A stretch of DNA of 60,045 nucleotides, taken from positions 1 to 60,045 of the forward strand of contig JAURNV010000014.1 in NCBI GenBank assembly GCA_030830005.1, written 5' to 3'. The stretch's first letter is position 1. The number at the start of each line of letters is the position of its first letter. The translations under genes were made by a program, and so were the position numbers. Shown one piece after another: positions 43,720 to 55,476 of this stretch. Under the pieces are notes generated by a model. That model did no database searches. It saw only the letters and a program-made list of their open reading frames with translations, and was not told where the DNA came from. The stretch comes from Flavobacteriaceae bacterium. GTDB taxonomy: Bacteria; Bacteroidota; Bacteroidia; Flavobacteriales; Flavobacteriaceae.

Positions 43720-44553
43720 ATGTTCGCACTCAAATTTTTATGGTCTCCAGACCCTGTCGCTATTAGTCTTGGCAGTTTTAAGATTTACTACTATAGTCTT
43801 ATGTTCGTTATTGCATTTGCCAGCGGGCTATATTTGATGAAGCGTATGTTCAAAAAAGAAGGGGTTTCGTTGGAATATTTAGACCCTCTACTTCTTTATA
43901 TGGTTGCTGGAACACTCATTGGGGCTCGACTTGGCGAAGTGTTTTTTTACAATTGGAATTATTTTCAAAATAACTTACTTGAAATTATTTTACCTGTAAA
44001 AATCACTGATGATGGTTGGAAGTTTGTCGGCTTCAGAGGTTTAGCTAGTCACGGAGCTGTTGTGGGCATTTTGACAGCCTTATATTTATACACCAAAAAA
44101 TACAAATTCACATCCATGCTTTGGTTATTAGATCGGGTTGCTATTGTTGTAGCTTTTGGGGGGGTCTTTATTCGTATTGGAAACTTTTTTAACTCAGAAA
44201 TAGTAGGTAAATATACGGGGAGCAGTTTTGGTGTAGTGTTTAAAAATAACGGGGAAACTATGCCTAGACACCCTGTCCAACTTTATGAGTCTTTGGGCTA
44301 TTTTATTGTTTTTGTGATTTTATTTTTAATCTACAATAAGCCCGTTCTTCGAAACAAAAAAGGATTTTTAATTGGTGCCTTTTTTAGCCTATTGTTTACC
44401 GTTCGGTTCTTTGCTGAATTTTTGAAAGAAAGCCAAGGCGGATTTGGCGACCAACTAGGGCACCTTACCACTGGACAATGGTTAAGCATTCCGCTAATTT
44501 TACTTGGATTAGGCTTAATGGCTTTCTCCAACAAAATCAAAGCAAATACTTAG
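43720..44553 (+). CDS. lgt: prolipoprotein diacylglyceryl transferase
   Basis: This 277-residue polytopic membrane enzyme adds diacylglycerol to the lipobox Cys of prolipoproteins, the first step for the many lipoproteins of this organism. About seven helices are visible. The family signature with the essential Arg lies in FIRIGNFFNSEIVG (about 151-164), and HPVQLYES follows. The early GARLGEVFFYN matches the substrate-binding loop. Its stop overlaps the convergent secDF stop by four bases. Confidence 0.96.
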   Translation: MFALKFLWSPDPVAISLGSFKIYYYSLMFVIAFASGLYLMKRMFKKEGVSLEYLDPLLLYMVAGTLIGARLGEVFFYNWNYFQNNLLEIILPVKITDDGWKFVGFRGLASHGAVVGILTALYLYTKKYKFTSMLWLLDRVAIVVAFGGVFIRIGNFFNSEIVGKYTGSSFGVVFKNNGETMPRHPVQLYESLGYFIVFVILFLIYNKPVLRNKKGFLIGAFFSLLFTVRFFAEFLKESQGGFGDQLGHLTTGQWLSIPLILLGLGLMAFSNKIKANT

Positions 44554-47495
44554 TCGTTTACTTGTTTTTTTCTAGAAGTATCAAACATCACTGGTGTTGC
44601 AATAAACAGCGACGAATAGGTACCTACTAATACACCCACGATAAGGGCAAACATAAATCCGCGGATAGCTTCACCTCCAAAAATAAAAATGGCTAGCAAT
44701 ACAACTAAAGTGGTTAATGAGGTGTTTATGGTTCTGCTTAATGTACTATTCAAAGCACTATTAACTATTTTGTGACTTTCCCAAGATGTGTGCAAACGAG
44801 TAAACTCACGAATACGGTCAAATACCACTACGGTATCATTCAGTGAATATCCAATAACTGTTAGAACCGCAGCAATAAAGGCTTGGTTGATTTCCATGCT
44901 AAACGGCATAAAGGTGTAAGCGATGGAAAAAATACCCAATACAATAAGCACATCGTGAAAAACAGCTGCAACAGCACCAAGTGAATATTGCCATTTGCGA
45001 AAACGAAGAAGTATATATAAAAATACCACAATCAACGATCCAAATACGGCTAAGAACGAATTCTTCTTGATGTCATCAGCGATAGTTGGTCCTACCTTAA
45101 TAGAAGACATAATTCCAACTTGTTTGTCTTCTGCACCGTTTACAAAATCATTGTAAGAAAGGCTTTGAGGCAAATAAGAAGATAATCCATTGTAGAGAGC
45201 CTGTTGAATTTCATCATCTACTTCAGAACCTTCAACGTCGACTTTGTAATTCGTAGTTATTTTAAGCTGATTGTCCTCGCCAAAAGTTTTTGCCTCTGCA
45301 CTACCGAGAAAAGTTACTAATTGCGATTGCACTTCAGAAGGGTTAACCGCTTGTTCAAAACGGACAGTATAAGAACGGCCGCCTACAAAATCAACCCCTT
45401 GATTTAATCCTTTTGTAAATAATGAAAATACTCCAAAAGCGATAAGTAGTCCTGAAACCACATATGCCATTTTACGTTTTTTAAGGAATGTAATATCCAA
45501 ATTACGGAATAAGTTTTTAGTTGCTTTAGTAGCAAACTCTAATGAATAGCCTTTTGCTATTCGACCATCAACTAATAAACGTGTAACAAAAATAGCTGTT
45601 GATAAAGAAGTTGCAATACCGATTAACAATGTGGTTGCAAAACCTTTAATGGGACCTGTACCAAAACTAAAAAGTATAAATGCCGTAAGTCCAGTTGTGA
45701 TATTTGCATCTAAAATAGAAGATAACGCATTTTTAAACCCATCAGCTACGGCCTGTTTTTGACCTTTTCCTTTGGCTAATTCCTCACGAATACGCTCAAA
45801 AATAAGGACGTTCGCGTCTACTGACATCCCAATAGTAAGTACAATACCCGCAATACCGGGAAGTGTAAGTACGGCACCAAGCCCTGCTAAAACACCAAAT
45901 ATTAACACAATATTGAGTGATAAGGCAATATCGGCATAAAACCCTGCGCGTCCGTAATAGAATATCATCCAAGCTAAAACCAATAAAAGAGCAATGACAA
46001 ATGAATTTACACCACTTTCGATAGCCTCTTGACCCAACGATGGCCCTACAATCTCAGATTGAATTATTTCGGCAGAAGCTGGAAGTTTTCCAGCACGTAA
46101 AACATTTGCCAAATCAATGGCCTCTTCAAGTGAAAATTGACCTGAAATTTCTGAACGACCACCACTAATAGCCCCTTTAGAAACACCAGGAGCAGAATAA
46201 ACAACATCATCTAAAACAATAGCAATATTGCTTCCTTCTCGGAAAGCCTTTCCTGTCATTTCTTCCCAAATACGTGCTCCTTTTCCATTCATTTGCATAG
46301 TTACAGTGGGCGCGCTCAGTTGATCGTAACTTTGTGCAGCATCAACAATTACACTACCACTTAAAGGAGGTTGATTAGCTCTGTTTGCTTGTATGACGTA
46401 TAAATCAACTAAATCTGTTTGTTGATTTGGAATACCCCACAAAAACTTTGTATATCGCAAATCAGCTGGCAGAAGTGCGCGTACCTCTGAGCGATTTAAG
46501 TAATTTTCTAAAATAGGTTGATCATTTACATCTACTTGCAACAATACTGGACCCCCAGAATAGCCAGCACCTTTGACATAATCATAAATTGGATTGACAA
46601 CCGTACTAATGGAGTCTTGCTGAGCGGAAACATCAGATAGCAAGTCATCAATTTCAGATGTTATTTCATTGTTTACCTCCTTTTCAGCAGAAACAATTGG
46701 CTTTAAAATTTCGTTTGCTTGAGCTAAAAAAGTTCCATACGATTGGTTAGAAGCTGTTTCCCAAAATTCCAATTGAGCGGTACTCTGTAACAAGTTCTTT
46801 ACGCGCTCCACATCGCGAGCTCCAGGAAGTTCCACCAAAATACGCCCAGAATTTCCAAGACGTTGAATGTTGGGTTGGGTCACTCCGAATTTATCAATAC
46901 GCTTGCGCAATACCTCAAACGCAGAAACAATAGACGCATCGATTTTATTGCGAATAATGGGCTTAACTTCTTCATCAATCATGTTAAAGTTAATTTCATC
47001 ACTTAGTGTGCGATTTGCAAAGATTTCTGGAATGGCAAGTTTTTGATCACCCTTTATGGCGTCAAATGCTTGAAAAAAGCTTTCTACATAGGTGTCGTCT
47101 GAAGATTTTTGTAAGACATCGGCATCTTCTAAAGCCTTGTTGAAAAGCGGATTACGGGTGTTCTCAGCTAGCCCTTTTAAGATGTCTTTTACAGAAACTT
47201 GTAAAATAACGTTTATTCCCCCTTTGAGGTCTAGCCCCTTGTTGAGTTCACGGTCTTTTGCAATATTGTAGGTTGTATATCCGAAAGCAGTTTCGTCTGC
47301 TATAGAGTCTAAATAAGTACGCTCTGCTAAGTCTACACGAGCAAAGTAGTCCGAGTCGTCAGCATTTACCGAAGCTTGTGCAAACGTTTTTGCGTCTGAC
47401 TCAATCTTAGAGGTAACAAAGGTGAATGAAAGCTGATAAAGGCTGACAAGGCCAAACAAAACGGTGAAAAGTTTAATAAGTCCGTTATTCTGCAT
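44550..47495 (-). CDS. secDF: fused protein translocase subunit SecDF
   Basis: The 981-residue protein carries both SecD and SecF, which use the proton gradient to help the Sec pathway. Twelve membrane helices are expected. The SecD half has a large periplasmic domain (about 60-490) and the motif DANVLIFERIREE (about 562-574). The SecF half starts around residue 640 and has the partner motif NDTVVVFDRIREF (about 865-877). Fusion is normal in Bacteroidota. A full promoter lies upstream, and it is a single-gene unit. Confidence 0.97.
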   Translation of the reverse strand: MQNNGLIKLFTVLFGLVSLYQLSFTFVTSKIESDAKTFAQASVNADDSDYFARVDLAERTYLDSIADETAFGYTTYNIAKDRELNKGLDLKGGINVILQVSVKDILKGLAENTRNPLFNKALEDADVLQKSSDDTYVESFFQAFDAIKGDQKLAIPEIFANRTLSDEINFNMIDEEVKPIIRNKIDASIVSAFEVLRKRIDKFGVTQPNIQRLGNSGRILVELPGARDVERVKNLLQSTAQLEFWETASNQSYGTFLAQANEILKPIVSAEKEVNNEITSEIDDLLSDVSAQQDSISTVVNPIYDYVKGAGYSGGPVLLQVDVNDQPILENYLNRSEVRALLPADLRYTKFLWGIPNQQTDLVDLYVIQANRANQPPLSGSVIVDAAQSYDQLSAPTVTMQMNGKGARIWEEMTGKAFREGSNIAIVLDDVVYSAPGVSKGAISGGRSEISGQFSLEEAIDLANVLRAGKLPASAEIIQSEIVGPSLGQEAIESGVNSFVIALLLVLAWMIFYYGRAGFYADIALSLNIVLIFGVLAGLGAVLTLPGIAGIVLTIGMSVDANVLIFERIREELAKGKGQKQAVADGFKNALSSILDANITTGLTAFILFSFGTGPIKGFATTLLIGIATSLSTAIFVTRLLVDGRIAKGYSLEFATKATKNLFRNLDITFLKKRKMAYVVSGLLIAFGVFSLFTKGLNQGVDFVGGRSYTVRFEQAVNPSEVQSQLVTFLGSAEAKTFGEDNQLKITTNYKVDVEGSEVDDEIQQALYNGLSSYLPQSLSYNDFVNGAEDKQVGIMSSIKVGPTIADDIKKNSFLAVFGSLIVVFLYILLRFRKWQYSLGAVAAVFHDVLIVLGIFSIAYTFMPFSMEINQAFIAAVLTVIGYSLNDTVVVFDRIREFTRLHTSWESHKIVNSALNSTLSRTINTSLTTLVVLLAIFIFGGEAIRGFMFALIVGVLVGTYSSLFIATPVMFDTSRKKQVND

Positions 47496-47527
47496 GATAA
47501 TATTTTTAGTGTCGTAAATAAGACGAG

Positions 47528-47557
47528 CAAATATAACGTATCCGCCCTGATTAACAA
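47528..47557 (-). promoter_or_regulatory. promoter of secDF
   Basis: On the minus strand TTG (47557-47555), 19 bases and TATATTTG (47535-47528) make a full consensus promoter, leaving a leader of about 27 bases before the ATG. Confidence 0.65.
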
Positions 47558-47581
47558 ATTGATAAATTTAGTGATACAATG

Positions 47582-48517
47582 TTACGAAAGTATGTTGTCT
47601 AATGCTGAATTCATAGCACGAACAGCAGCAGCACTTTTATCAAATGTTGCTTGTTCTTCATCGCTTAGATTCACATCCACAATAGATTCCCATCCTGACC
47701 GACCAATAACACACGGAACGCCAATACAAATATCTTCTTGGCTATACTCTCCCTCAAGATAAACCGAACATGGAATAATACGTTTTTGATCATTCAAAAT
47801 ACTATCCACCAAATACGCAACAGAAGCACCCGGTGCATACCACGCTGAAGTTCCTAACAATTTAGTAAGCGTTGCGCCACCTACCATGGTAGAAGCAGCT
47901 ACTTGTTCAAGGGCTTCTTCAGTGAGCAAAGTAGAAATCGGAATACCATTATATGAAGCCAATCTTGTGAGTGGAATCATGGTAGTATCCCCATGCCCAC
48001 CAATCACCATCCCGTGAATGTCGTTTGCAGGCTTATTAAGTGCCAATGACAAGTAGGTCTTAAATCGTGAACTATCAAGAGCACCGCCCATACCAATAAC
48101 TCGATTTTTGGGCAACCCTGTTTTCTTTAAGGTTAAATATGTCATGGTATCCATAGGATTGGAAACCACCACAAAAATAGCCTGAGGTGAGTGTGCCAAA
48201 ATATTTTCGGCTACAGATTGAACAATTCCAGCATTGATTCCAATCAGCTCTTCTCGTGTCATCCCAGGTTTTCGAGGAATTCCAGATGTAATTACAACCA
48301 CATCGCTATTAGATGTTTTACTGTAATCACTTGTGGTACCTACAATTTTGGTATTAAAGCCAAGTGTTGTTGCTGTTTGCATCATATCTAGGGCTTTTCC
48401 TTCGGCAAAACCCTCTTTAATATCAAGAAGAACAACTTCACTTGCTATGCGTTGTGAAGCAATTGCATCAGCGCATGTGGCGCCAACATTTCCGGCTCCT
48501 ACAATAGTAACTTTCAT
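47582..48517 (-). CDS. mdh: malate dehydrogenase (LDH-like type)
   Basis: The 311-residue TCA-cycle enzyme oxidises malate to oxaloacetate with NAD. NAD fold: GAGNVGATCADAIA with the acidic LLDIKEG. Substrate Arg residues lie in IPRKPGMTREEL and in the loop with NRVIGMGG. The catalytic His is in VIGGHGDTTMIP. It groups with the lactate-dehydrogenase-like MDH branch common in Bacteroidota. Its promoter lies in the 53-base gap to gyrB. Confidence 0.96.
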   Translation of the reverse strand: MKVTIVGAGNVGATCADAIASQRIASEVVLLDIKEGFAEGKALDMMQTATTLGFNTKIVGTTSDYSKTSNSDVVVITSGIPRKPGMTREELIGINAGIVQSVAENILAHSPQAIFVVVSNPMDTMTYLTLKKTGLPKNRVIGMGGALDSSRFKTYLSLALNKPANDIHGMVIGGHGDTTMIPLTRLASYNGIPISTLLTEEALEQVAASTMVGGATLTKLLGTSAWYAPGASVAYLVDSILNDQKRIIPCSVYLEGEYSQEDICIGVPCVIGRSGWESIVDVNLSDEEQATFDKSAAAVRAMNSALDNILS

Positions 48518-48537
48518 GTGTTTGTATTTTGGTTAGG

Positions 48538-48566
48538 CAAAAATACGGCATGTACAGCAATAGCAA
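48538..48566 (-). promoter_or_regulatory. promoter of mdh
   Basis: On the minus strand TTG (48566-48564), 18 bases and TATTTTTG (48545-48538) match the consensus. The -7 box ends 21 bases before the mdh ATG. Confidence 0.6.
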
Positions 48567-48570
48567 AAGG

Positions 48571-50517
<1,947 letters not shown>

Positions 50518-50539
50518 TTATGAATAAAAGCTATTCTTA

Positions 50540-50547
50540 CAAATTTA
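50540..50547 (-). promoter_or_regulatory. -7 promoter element of gyrB
   Basis: TAAATTTG on the minus strand matches TAnnTTTG and lies 31 bases before the gyrB ATG, directly behind the asnB terminator. No clear TTG is found. Confidence 0.5.
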
Positions 50548-50553
50548 AAATAA

Positions 50554-50584
50554 AAGCCCCACTTTAAGTGATAAAGTGAGACTT
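50554..50584 (-). terminator. terminator of asnB
   Basis: On the minus strand AAGTCTCACTTTA and TAAAGTGGGGCTT pair over 13 positions (two G-T) with a five-base loop and then TTATTTT. It lies about 40 bases behind the asnB stop. Confidence 0.7.
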
Positions 50585-50625
50585 GTATTCTGTCAAGTTA
50601 TTAACAGTTCGTGTTCAAAAAAAGC

Positions 50626-52290
50626 TTATTCATAAGCATCAACATGAACCGCTCCAATAGCTCGCCCCGATGGTTCATTCATGTTTTGAAAAGACGCATC
50701 CCACGCTAACGCAGTTGGGGTGCTGCATGCCACCGAAGGTACTGAAGGCACAGTAAGTGCAGCAGCCTGTGATGGAAAATGCTCTTCAAAAATACTACGA
50801 TAAAAATACTCCTCTTTCGTGCGAGGTGGCTGCACAGGAAAACGATGACTAACTTGTTCCATTTGAACATCCGTTACAGCTAAAGAGACCACTTCTTTTA
50901 GGGAATCAATCCAACTGTAACCTACACCATCGCTAAATTGCTCTTTTTGCCGCCACGCCACAGATTCAGGCAATTCATCTTCAAAAGCCTTACGCAACAC
51001 CCATTTTTCCATGCGATCAGGAGTTATCATCTTATCCTTTGGATTGATACGCATGGCAACATCCATAAACTCTTTGTCTAAAAATGGAACTCTTCCTTCA
51101 ATACCCCATGCAGCAAGAGACTTGTTTGCTCGTAAGCAGTCATATTGATATAGCTTGAATAATTTACGTACTGTTTCCTTGTGAAACTCTTCTGGATTGG
51201 GAGCTTTATGAAAGTATAAGTATCCGCCAAAAACCTCATCGGCACCTTCACCAGAAAGTACCATTTTAATACCCATTGATTTAATAACCCGAGCTAATAA
51301 ATACATGGGAGTAGATGCCCTAACGGTAGTAATATCATAGGTTTCCAGATGATATATCACATCTTTTATTGCATCTAACCCTTCTTGTACTGTAAATGTT
51401 ACTTCATGGTGTACGGTACCTATTTTAGCTGCAACTACTTGTGCGGCAGCCAAATCAGGCGAACCTTCAAGTCCAATGGAAAATGAATGCAGTTGTGGCC
51501 ACCACGCCTCTTGAGTATCATCTGATTCAACACGATGCTTTGCAAATTTTTTAGCAAGTGCAGAAGTTATCGAGGAGTCTAATCCTCCTGAAAGTAATAC
51601 GCCATAAGGCACATCGCTCATCAATTGGCGGTGTACAGCTTTTTCTAAGGCTAGTTTTAATTCCTCAATGCTGGTAGGGTTATTTTTTACCGCCTCAAAG
51701 TCTTCCCAATCACGGGTATACCACTTTTGGGGTTCAGCATCTTTTTCGGTCATAAAATGACCAGGAGGAAACACCTCAATTGTATGGCAAACTCCTTCAA
51801 GTGCTTTCAATTCAGATGCAACATAGCGCGTACCGTTTTGATCATAGCCATAATAAAGCGGAATAATCCCCATATGGTCTCGAGCAATTAGGTATTTTTT
51901 ATTTGCTGCATCATAAATCACAAAACCGAAAATACCGTTTAATTCATCAATAAAATCGGCTCCCTTTTGTTGATATAACGACAAAATAACTTCACAATCT
52001 GACCCTGTTTGATATGCATAATCTTGAGTAGATTTACGCAACTCTCTGTGGTTATAGATTTCACCATTAGCTGCTAAAATCAAGTTTTTATCTTCACTGT
52101 ATAGAGGCTGTCTTCCAGACGTAGGATCAACAATAGCTAAACGCTCATGGGCCATTATAGCATAATTATCGGCATGAATTCCACTCCAATCCGGACCGCG
52201 ATGGCGTATTTTTTTTGACATCTCGAGCAGCTGCGAACGAAGTTCATCAACCGGTTGTTTTATATCTAAGGCACAAACAATACCACACAT
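50626..52290 (-). CDS. asnB: asparagine synthetase B (glutamine-hydrolysing)
   Basis: The 554-residue two-domain enzyme makes asparagine from aspartate, glutamine and ATP. The glutaminase domain starts Met-Cys-Gly-Ile, so Cys2 is the nucleophile, with RLAIVD and NGEIYNH following. The synthetase domain has the PP-loop SGGLDSS (about 238-244), LSGEGADE and the lysine-containing end. It stands alone with its own terminator. Upstream, TAnnTTTG is matched only with a mismatch (CAAATTTG). Confidence 0.97.
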   Translation of the reverse strand: MCGIVCALDIKQPVDELRSQLLEMSKKIRHRGPDWSGIHADNYAIMAHERLAIVDPTSGRQPLYSEDKNLILAANGEIYNHRELRKSTQDYAYQTGSDCEVILSLYQQKGADFIDELNGIFGFVIYDAANKKYLIARDHMGIIPLYYGYDQNGTRYVASELKALEGVCHTIEVFPPGHFMTEKDAEPQKWYTRDWEDFEAVKNNPTSIEELKLALEKAVHRQLMSDVPYGVLLSGGLDSSITSALAKKFAKHRVESDDTQEAWWPQLHSFSIGLEGSPDLAAAQVVAAKIGTVHHEVTFTVQEGLDAIKDVIYHLETYDITTVRASTPMYLLARVIKSMGIKMVLSGEGADEVFGGYLYFHKAPNPEEFHKETVRKLFKLYQYDCLRANKSLAAWGIEGRVPFLDKEFMDVAMRINPKDKMITPDRMEKWVLRKAFEDELPESVAWRQKEQFSDGVGYSWIDSLKEVVSLAVTDVQMEQVSHRFPVQPPRTKEEYFYRSIFEEHFPSQAAALTVPSVPSVACSTPTALAWDASFQNMNEPSGRAIGAVHVDAYE

Positions 52291-52467
52291 AGTTTAAATT
52301 TTGATGCAAATTTGCTTTTTTTATTTCTAATTTAAACCATAATAATCTTTTTTAATTTAATTTTTACACTAATTATATGATATTACAATAATAATTACAC
52401 AAAATATCAGTCAATTCACATCTTTAGGTTTAAGTCCTTCTAAAAACATGCTTATTTTTATGGCAAT

Positions 52468-53148
52468 ATGAGTTCACCAATAATTTTTATTGAAAACGCT
52501 GCCATTCAGCAAAACAGAAAGGTAATTTTAAGTCAGGTTTATCTATCAATTGAAGAAGGCTCTTTTGTGTATTTTATCGGGAGAACGGGAAGCGGAAAAA
52601 GCAGCTTAATTCGTACACTTTATGCAGCATTACCGCTTAATGCAGGAGAAATCAGCATTTGCAACACATCCTTAGCTACCCTTAAAAAACGTCACATTCA
52701 TAAACTCAGAAGATCATTAGGAATTGTTTTTCAGGATTTTAAGCTACTCCCCGACCGAAATGTATTTAAAAACCTTGATTTTGTTTTGCGTGCCACAGGC
52801 TGGAAAGACAAAGCTAATCGAGAGGAACGTATTGTTGACGTTTTAAAATTGGTAAAACTTGAAGGTAACGAAAAGAAGTTTCCACAAACGTTATCGGGTG
52901 GGGAACAGCAGCGCTTATCCATTGCTCGTGCATTACTGAACAATCCTAAAATATTACTAGCTGATGAACCCACTGGGAACTTAGACCCTATTACACGCTG
53001 GGAAATCATGGAAGTACTTAGAAGTGTTAACGAAAAAGGAACTACCGTCCTGATGGCGACACACGATTTCAGTATTATCCAAAAGTATCCAGGAAAAACA
53101 TTTAAATGTGAAGATGGGAAAGTTTCTGAAGTAATGGTTAAGACTTAG
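52468..53148 (+). CDS. ftsE: FtsE-like ABC ATPase without adjacent ftsX
   Basis: The 226-residue ATPase of the FtsEX divisome complex has Walker A GRTGSGKSS (about 38-46), the Q-loop with GIVFQDFKLLPDRNV (FtsE-typical), LSGGEQQRLSIARAL, Walker B ILLADEPTGNLD and the switch His in ATHD. FtsX normally follows ftsE in proteobacteria; here the next gene is a convergent glycosyltransferase that overlaps by 11 bases. I recall ftsE and ftsX being unlinked in Bacteroidota. LolD-type ATPases are similar, so the name is probable, not certain. Confidence 0.85.
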   Translation: MSSPIIFIENAAIQQNRKVILSQVYLSIEEGSFVYFIGRTGSGKSSLIRTLYAALPLNAGEISICNTSLATLKKRHIHKLRRSLGIVFQDFKLLPDRNVFKNLDFVLRATGWKDKANREERIVDVLKLVKLEGNEKKFPQTLSGGEQQRLSIARALLNNPKILLADEPTGNLDPITRWEIMEVLRSVNEKGTTVLMATHDFSIIQKYPGKTFKCEDGKVSEVMVKT

Positions 53149-54235
53149 CAGATTCAATCAGTTTTTTCCACTGTTTTTTTATATGTTCAAATGAAAGGTG
53201 TTGTACTGATTCTCTAGCATTTGATTTACACACTTTATATAAGCTCTTGTCTACATGCATTCGTGAAATCGCCTTATTAAGTGATTGAATGTTAGCATTT
53301 TCCACCAGCAACCCATTCTTTTCATGTTGTATGATTTCTGATGGCCCTGTTGGGCAATCGTAAGAAACCACTGGTGTTCCACATGCCAAAGCCTCAATTA
53401 GCACCATAGGGAACCCTTCATATTCACTGCCTAAAATAAAAAAATGGGCTTTAACAAAATACTTAAAAGGATTGCTCTGAAAACCTTTAAAATGAACAAA
53501 GTTTTCGCAATTAAGCTTGTGAGTCAATGACTTTAATTGTGGCTTGACAACACCATCCCCCAAAATTAATAAGTGAATGCCCGCTTCGGGTAAGACAGAA
53601 TCTGCATAAGCTTTAATAACATGATCAAAACGCTTTATATTATCGTCCATTCTGCCTACAGCCAACACAAACGGAAAATTTTCTTTTATAGGCTTTTCTT
53701 TCTTTAAATCAATACGCTTAAAGTCTACAGCATTTTTAATCACCACTTGATTGGTATAACCAAGATGTTTCAATTTGTCTGATATAGATTCAGAAACAGA
53801 AACAAGGAGATTTGCACGTCTGTAGAAATATTTAAAAATAAACCATGGCTTTGGAATATACTTTTCTATAAGCGGCAAATGGATTGTGAAAATAACATTC
53901 TTAACGAGTGGGTATATAAATAAATGAAAAACAATCTCAATCCAAAAAATACGCCGTGATCTGAAATCAATGACAAAATCAAAATTATTCTCTTTGATGG
54001 ACTTGTGAAGTTTTATAAATGGCCTTATAAGCGATAAAAACGTGGTTTTACTCTTGTTATGTCCAAGATATATGTAATTCCCCTTATAATAAAAATCTTT
54101 ATTTGGATAAGCCGCAAAAAGAGTTACATCATAGCCGAACTCGGACAAAAAAATGGAAACTAGCGCAGCAACGCGCTCGGCACCTCCATTTCCCAAAGAC
54201 GGAGTTATGATAGCAATTTTAATTTGTGATACCAT
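53138..54235 (-). CDS. family 4 glycosyltransferase
   Basis: The 365-residue GT-B fold enzyme has the N-terminal SLGNGGAERVAALVS glycine-rich loop and the C-terminal donor-site motif with two Glu: EYEGFPMVLIEALACGTPVV. It is soluble or membrane-attached on the cytoplasmic side and adds a sugar during polysaccharide building. The ATG at 54235 was chosen because the promoter (-7 box 54240-54247) starts RNA just there; the longer frame from 54250 lies in it. It overlaps ftsE by 11 bases at the 3' ends. Confidence 0.9.
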   Translation of the reverse strand: MVSQIKIAIITPSLGNGGAERVAALVSIFLSEFGYDVTLFAAYPNKDFYYKGNYIYLGHNKSKTTFLSLIRPFIKLHKSIKENNFDFVIDFRSRRIFWIEIVFHLFIYPLVKNVIFTIHLPLIEKYIPKPWFIFKYFYRRANLLVSVSESISDKLKHLGYTNQVVIKNAVDFKRIDLKKEKPIKENFPFVLAVGRMDDNIKRFDHVIKAYADSVLPEAGIHLLILGDGVVKPQLKSLTHKLNCENFVHFKGFQSNPFKYFVKAHFFILGSEYEGFPMVLIEALACGTPVVSYDCPTGPSEIIQHEKNGLLVENANIQSLNKAISRMHVDKSLYKVCKSNARESVQHLSFEHIKKQWKKLIESAKS

Positions 54236-54239
54236 ATAA

Positions 54240-54269
54240 CAAATATACACTCGACAGCACTCTAATCAA
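54240..54269 (-). promoter_or_regulatory. promoter of the family 4 glycosyltransferase gene
   Basis: On the minus strand TTG (54269-54267), 19 bases and TATATTTG (54247-54240) form a full consensus. The ATG begins five bases after the -7 box, so the message is likely leaderless. Confidence 0.65.
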
Positions 54270-54298
54270 TTCTATTTTTTAGAAGAAATTCAAAACGC

Positions 54299-54306
54299 TA
54301 AATTTG
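54299..54306 (+). promoter_or_regulatory. -7 promoter element of the plus-strand glycosyltransferase
   Basis: TAAATTTG matches TAnnTTTG and lies 18 bases before the ATG at 54325. It is separated from the divergent promoter by about 30 bases. Confidence 0.5.
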
Positions 54307-54324
54307 AAAAACTAATTCACCTTT

Positions 54325-55476
54325 ATGAAAATTCTTTTAATTGGAGAATACAGCAACTTACACAATAGCCTGAAGCTAGGGTTAATTGCTAAGGGCCACA
54401 CTGTTACTTTGGCTTCAGCTGAGGATGGTTTTAAAAGCTTTAATAGTGATTTTAAGTTTAAAGATAAAAATTTAAAAAGTACTCCTGTTTTCCTTTCCAA
54501 ATTATTTAAACTCTTGTTTAAATATTATTTTTCGTTTTACGCAAAAAGCATAAGGTTTGAGTTTTATAAAAAACACTTTAAAGAGTACGATGTAATTCAA
54601 CTTATTAACCAACATGCAATTGGCGGAATTCCACTAATCGAGCGAAAACAAATTAATTTTTTAAAAAAACACAATAAATCTATGTTTCTTCTGAGTTGCG
54701 GAGATGACACTTACAGTTTGAATTATTATAAATCTCAAAATTCATTAAAATATTCAATATTAACACCCCTTAAAGAAAACAAAAAACTTAAAAAAGAATA
54801 TGAATCTACTTTGCGGTACTATGATAAAGAATATATCAAACTTGCAGAACAGATACATCTAACATGTGACGGCATCATTGCATCAGATATTGATTACCAC
54901 ATACCACTTAAAAACAACCCGAAATATTTAGGGATGATTCCTAATCCTGTGGCTTTAAACAAATTGAATGTTAAACAAGAAAGGGGCTCAAAAACAACAA
55001 TCCTTTTAGGAATAAATACAACAAGCTATCATAAAAAAGGGATTGGGTATTTTGAAAGGGCTCTTGAAAAAATTAAAGAAAAACACCCCAATGTGATTAT
55101 AAAAAAAACAAAAAACTTGCCTTTTGACGAATATATTCAAGAGCTAAACAACACCGACATTTTATTAGATCAAGTTTACGGATATGATCAAGGGTATAAC
55201 GCATTAGAGGCTATGGCGTTGGGAAAAGTTGTTTTCACAGGTGCAGAAAAAGAATTTTTGGATTATTACAATGTAAAAGAAGATGAAGTCGCAATAAATG
55301 CCTTACCAGATGTAAATCATTTAGTAGAAAAGTTAACTCACTTAATTCAGCATCCAGAACTAATTAAAAAAATTGGAGCCAACGCCAAGGAATTTGTAAA
55401 AAAGCATCATGAGGTTACCATGATTGCTCAAAAATATATTGAAACTTGGACTAGCGCAACGAGACTATCCGAGTAA
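54325..55476 (+). CDS. GT-B fold glycosyltransferase-like protein
   Basis: The 383-residue protein starts with a Rossmann strand (MKILLIGEYSNLHNSLKLGL) and has a C-terminal GT4-like donor site with GYDQGYNALEAMALGKVVF. The middle part is unusually rich in Lys, Asn and Phe and shows no named domain. It is probably a polysaccharide glycosyltransferase with a diverged acceptor half. It is the only plus-strand gene in the surface-glycan cluster. Its end overlaps the convergent ketoisomerase gene by 26 bases. Confidence 0.82.
   Translation: MKILLIGEYSNLHNSLKLGLIAKGHTVTLASAEDGFKSFNSDFKFKDKNLKSTPVFLSKLFKLLFKYYFSFYAKSIRFEFYKKHFKEYDVIQLINQHAIGGIPLIERKQINFLKKHNKSMFLLSCGDDTYSLNYYKSQNSLKYSILTPLKENKKLKKEYESTLRYYDKEYIKLAEQIHLTCDGIIASDIDYHIPLKNNPKYLGMIPNPVALNKLNVKQERGSKTTILLGINTTSYHKKGIGYFERALEKIKEKHPNVIIKKTKNLPFDEYIQELNNTDILLDQVYGYDQGYNALEAMALGKVVFTGAEKEFLDYYNVKEDEVAINALPDVNHLVEKLTHLIQHPELIKKIGANAKEFVKKHHEVTMIAQKYIETWTSATRLSE

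Noticed and set aside
44550-47495. SecD-SecF fusion as a novelty
   Set aside because: A single fused SecDF is the normal state in Bacteroidota; the same holds for fused CcsBA.
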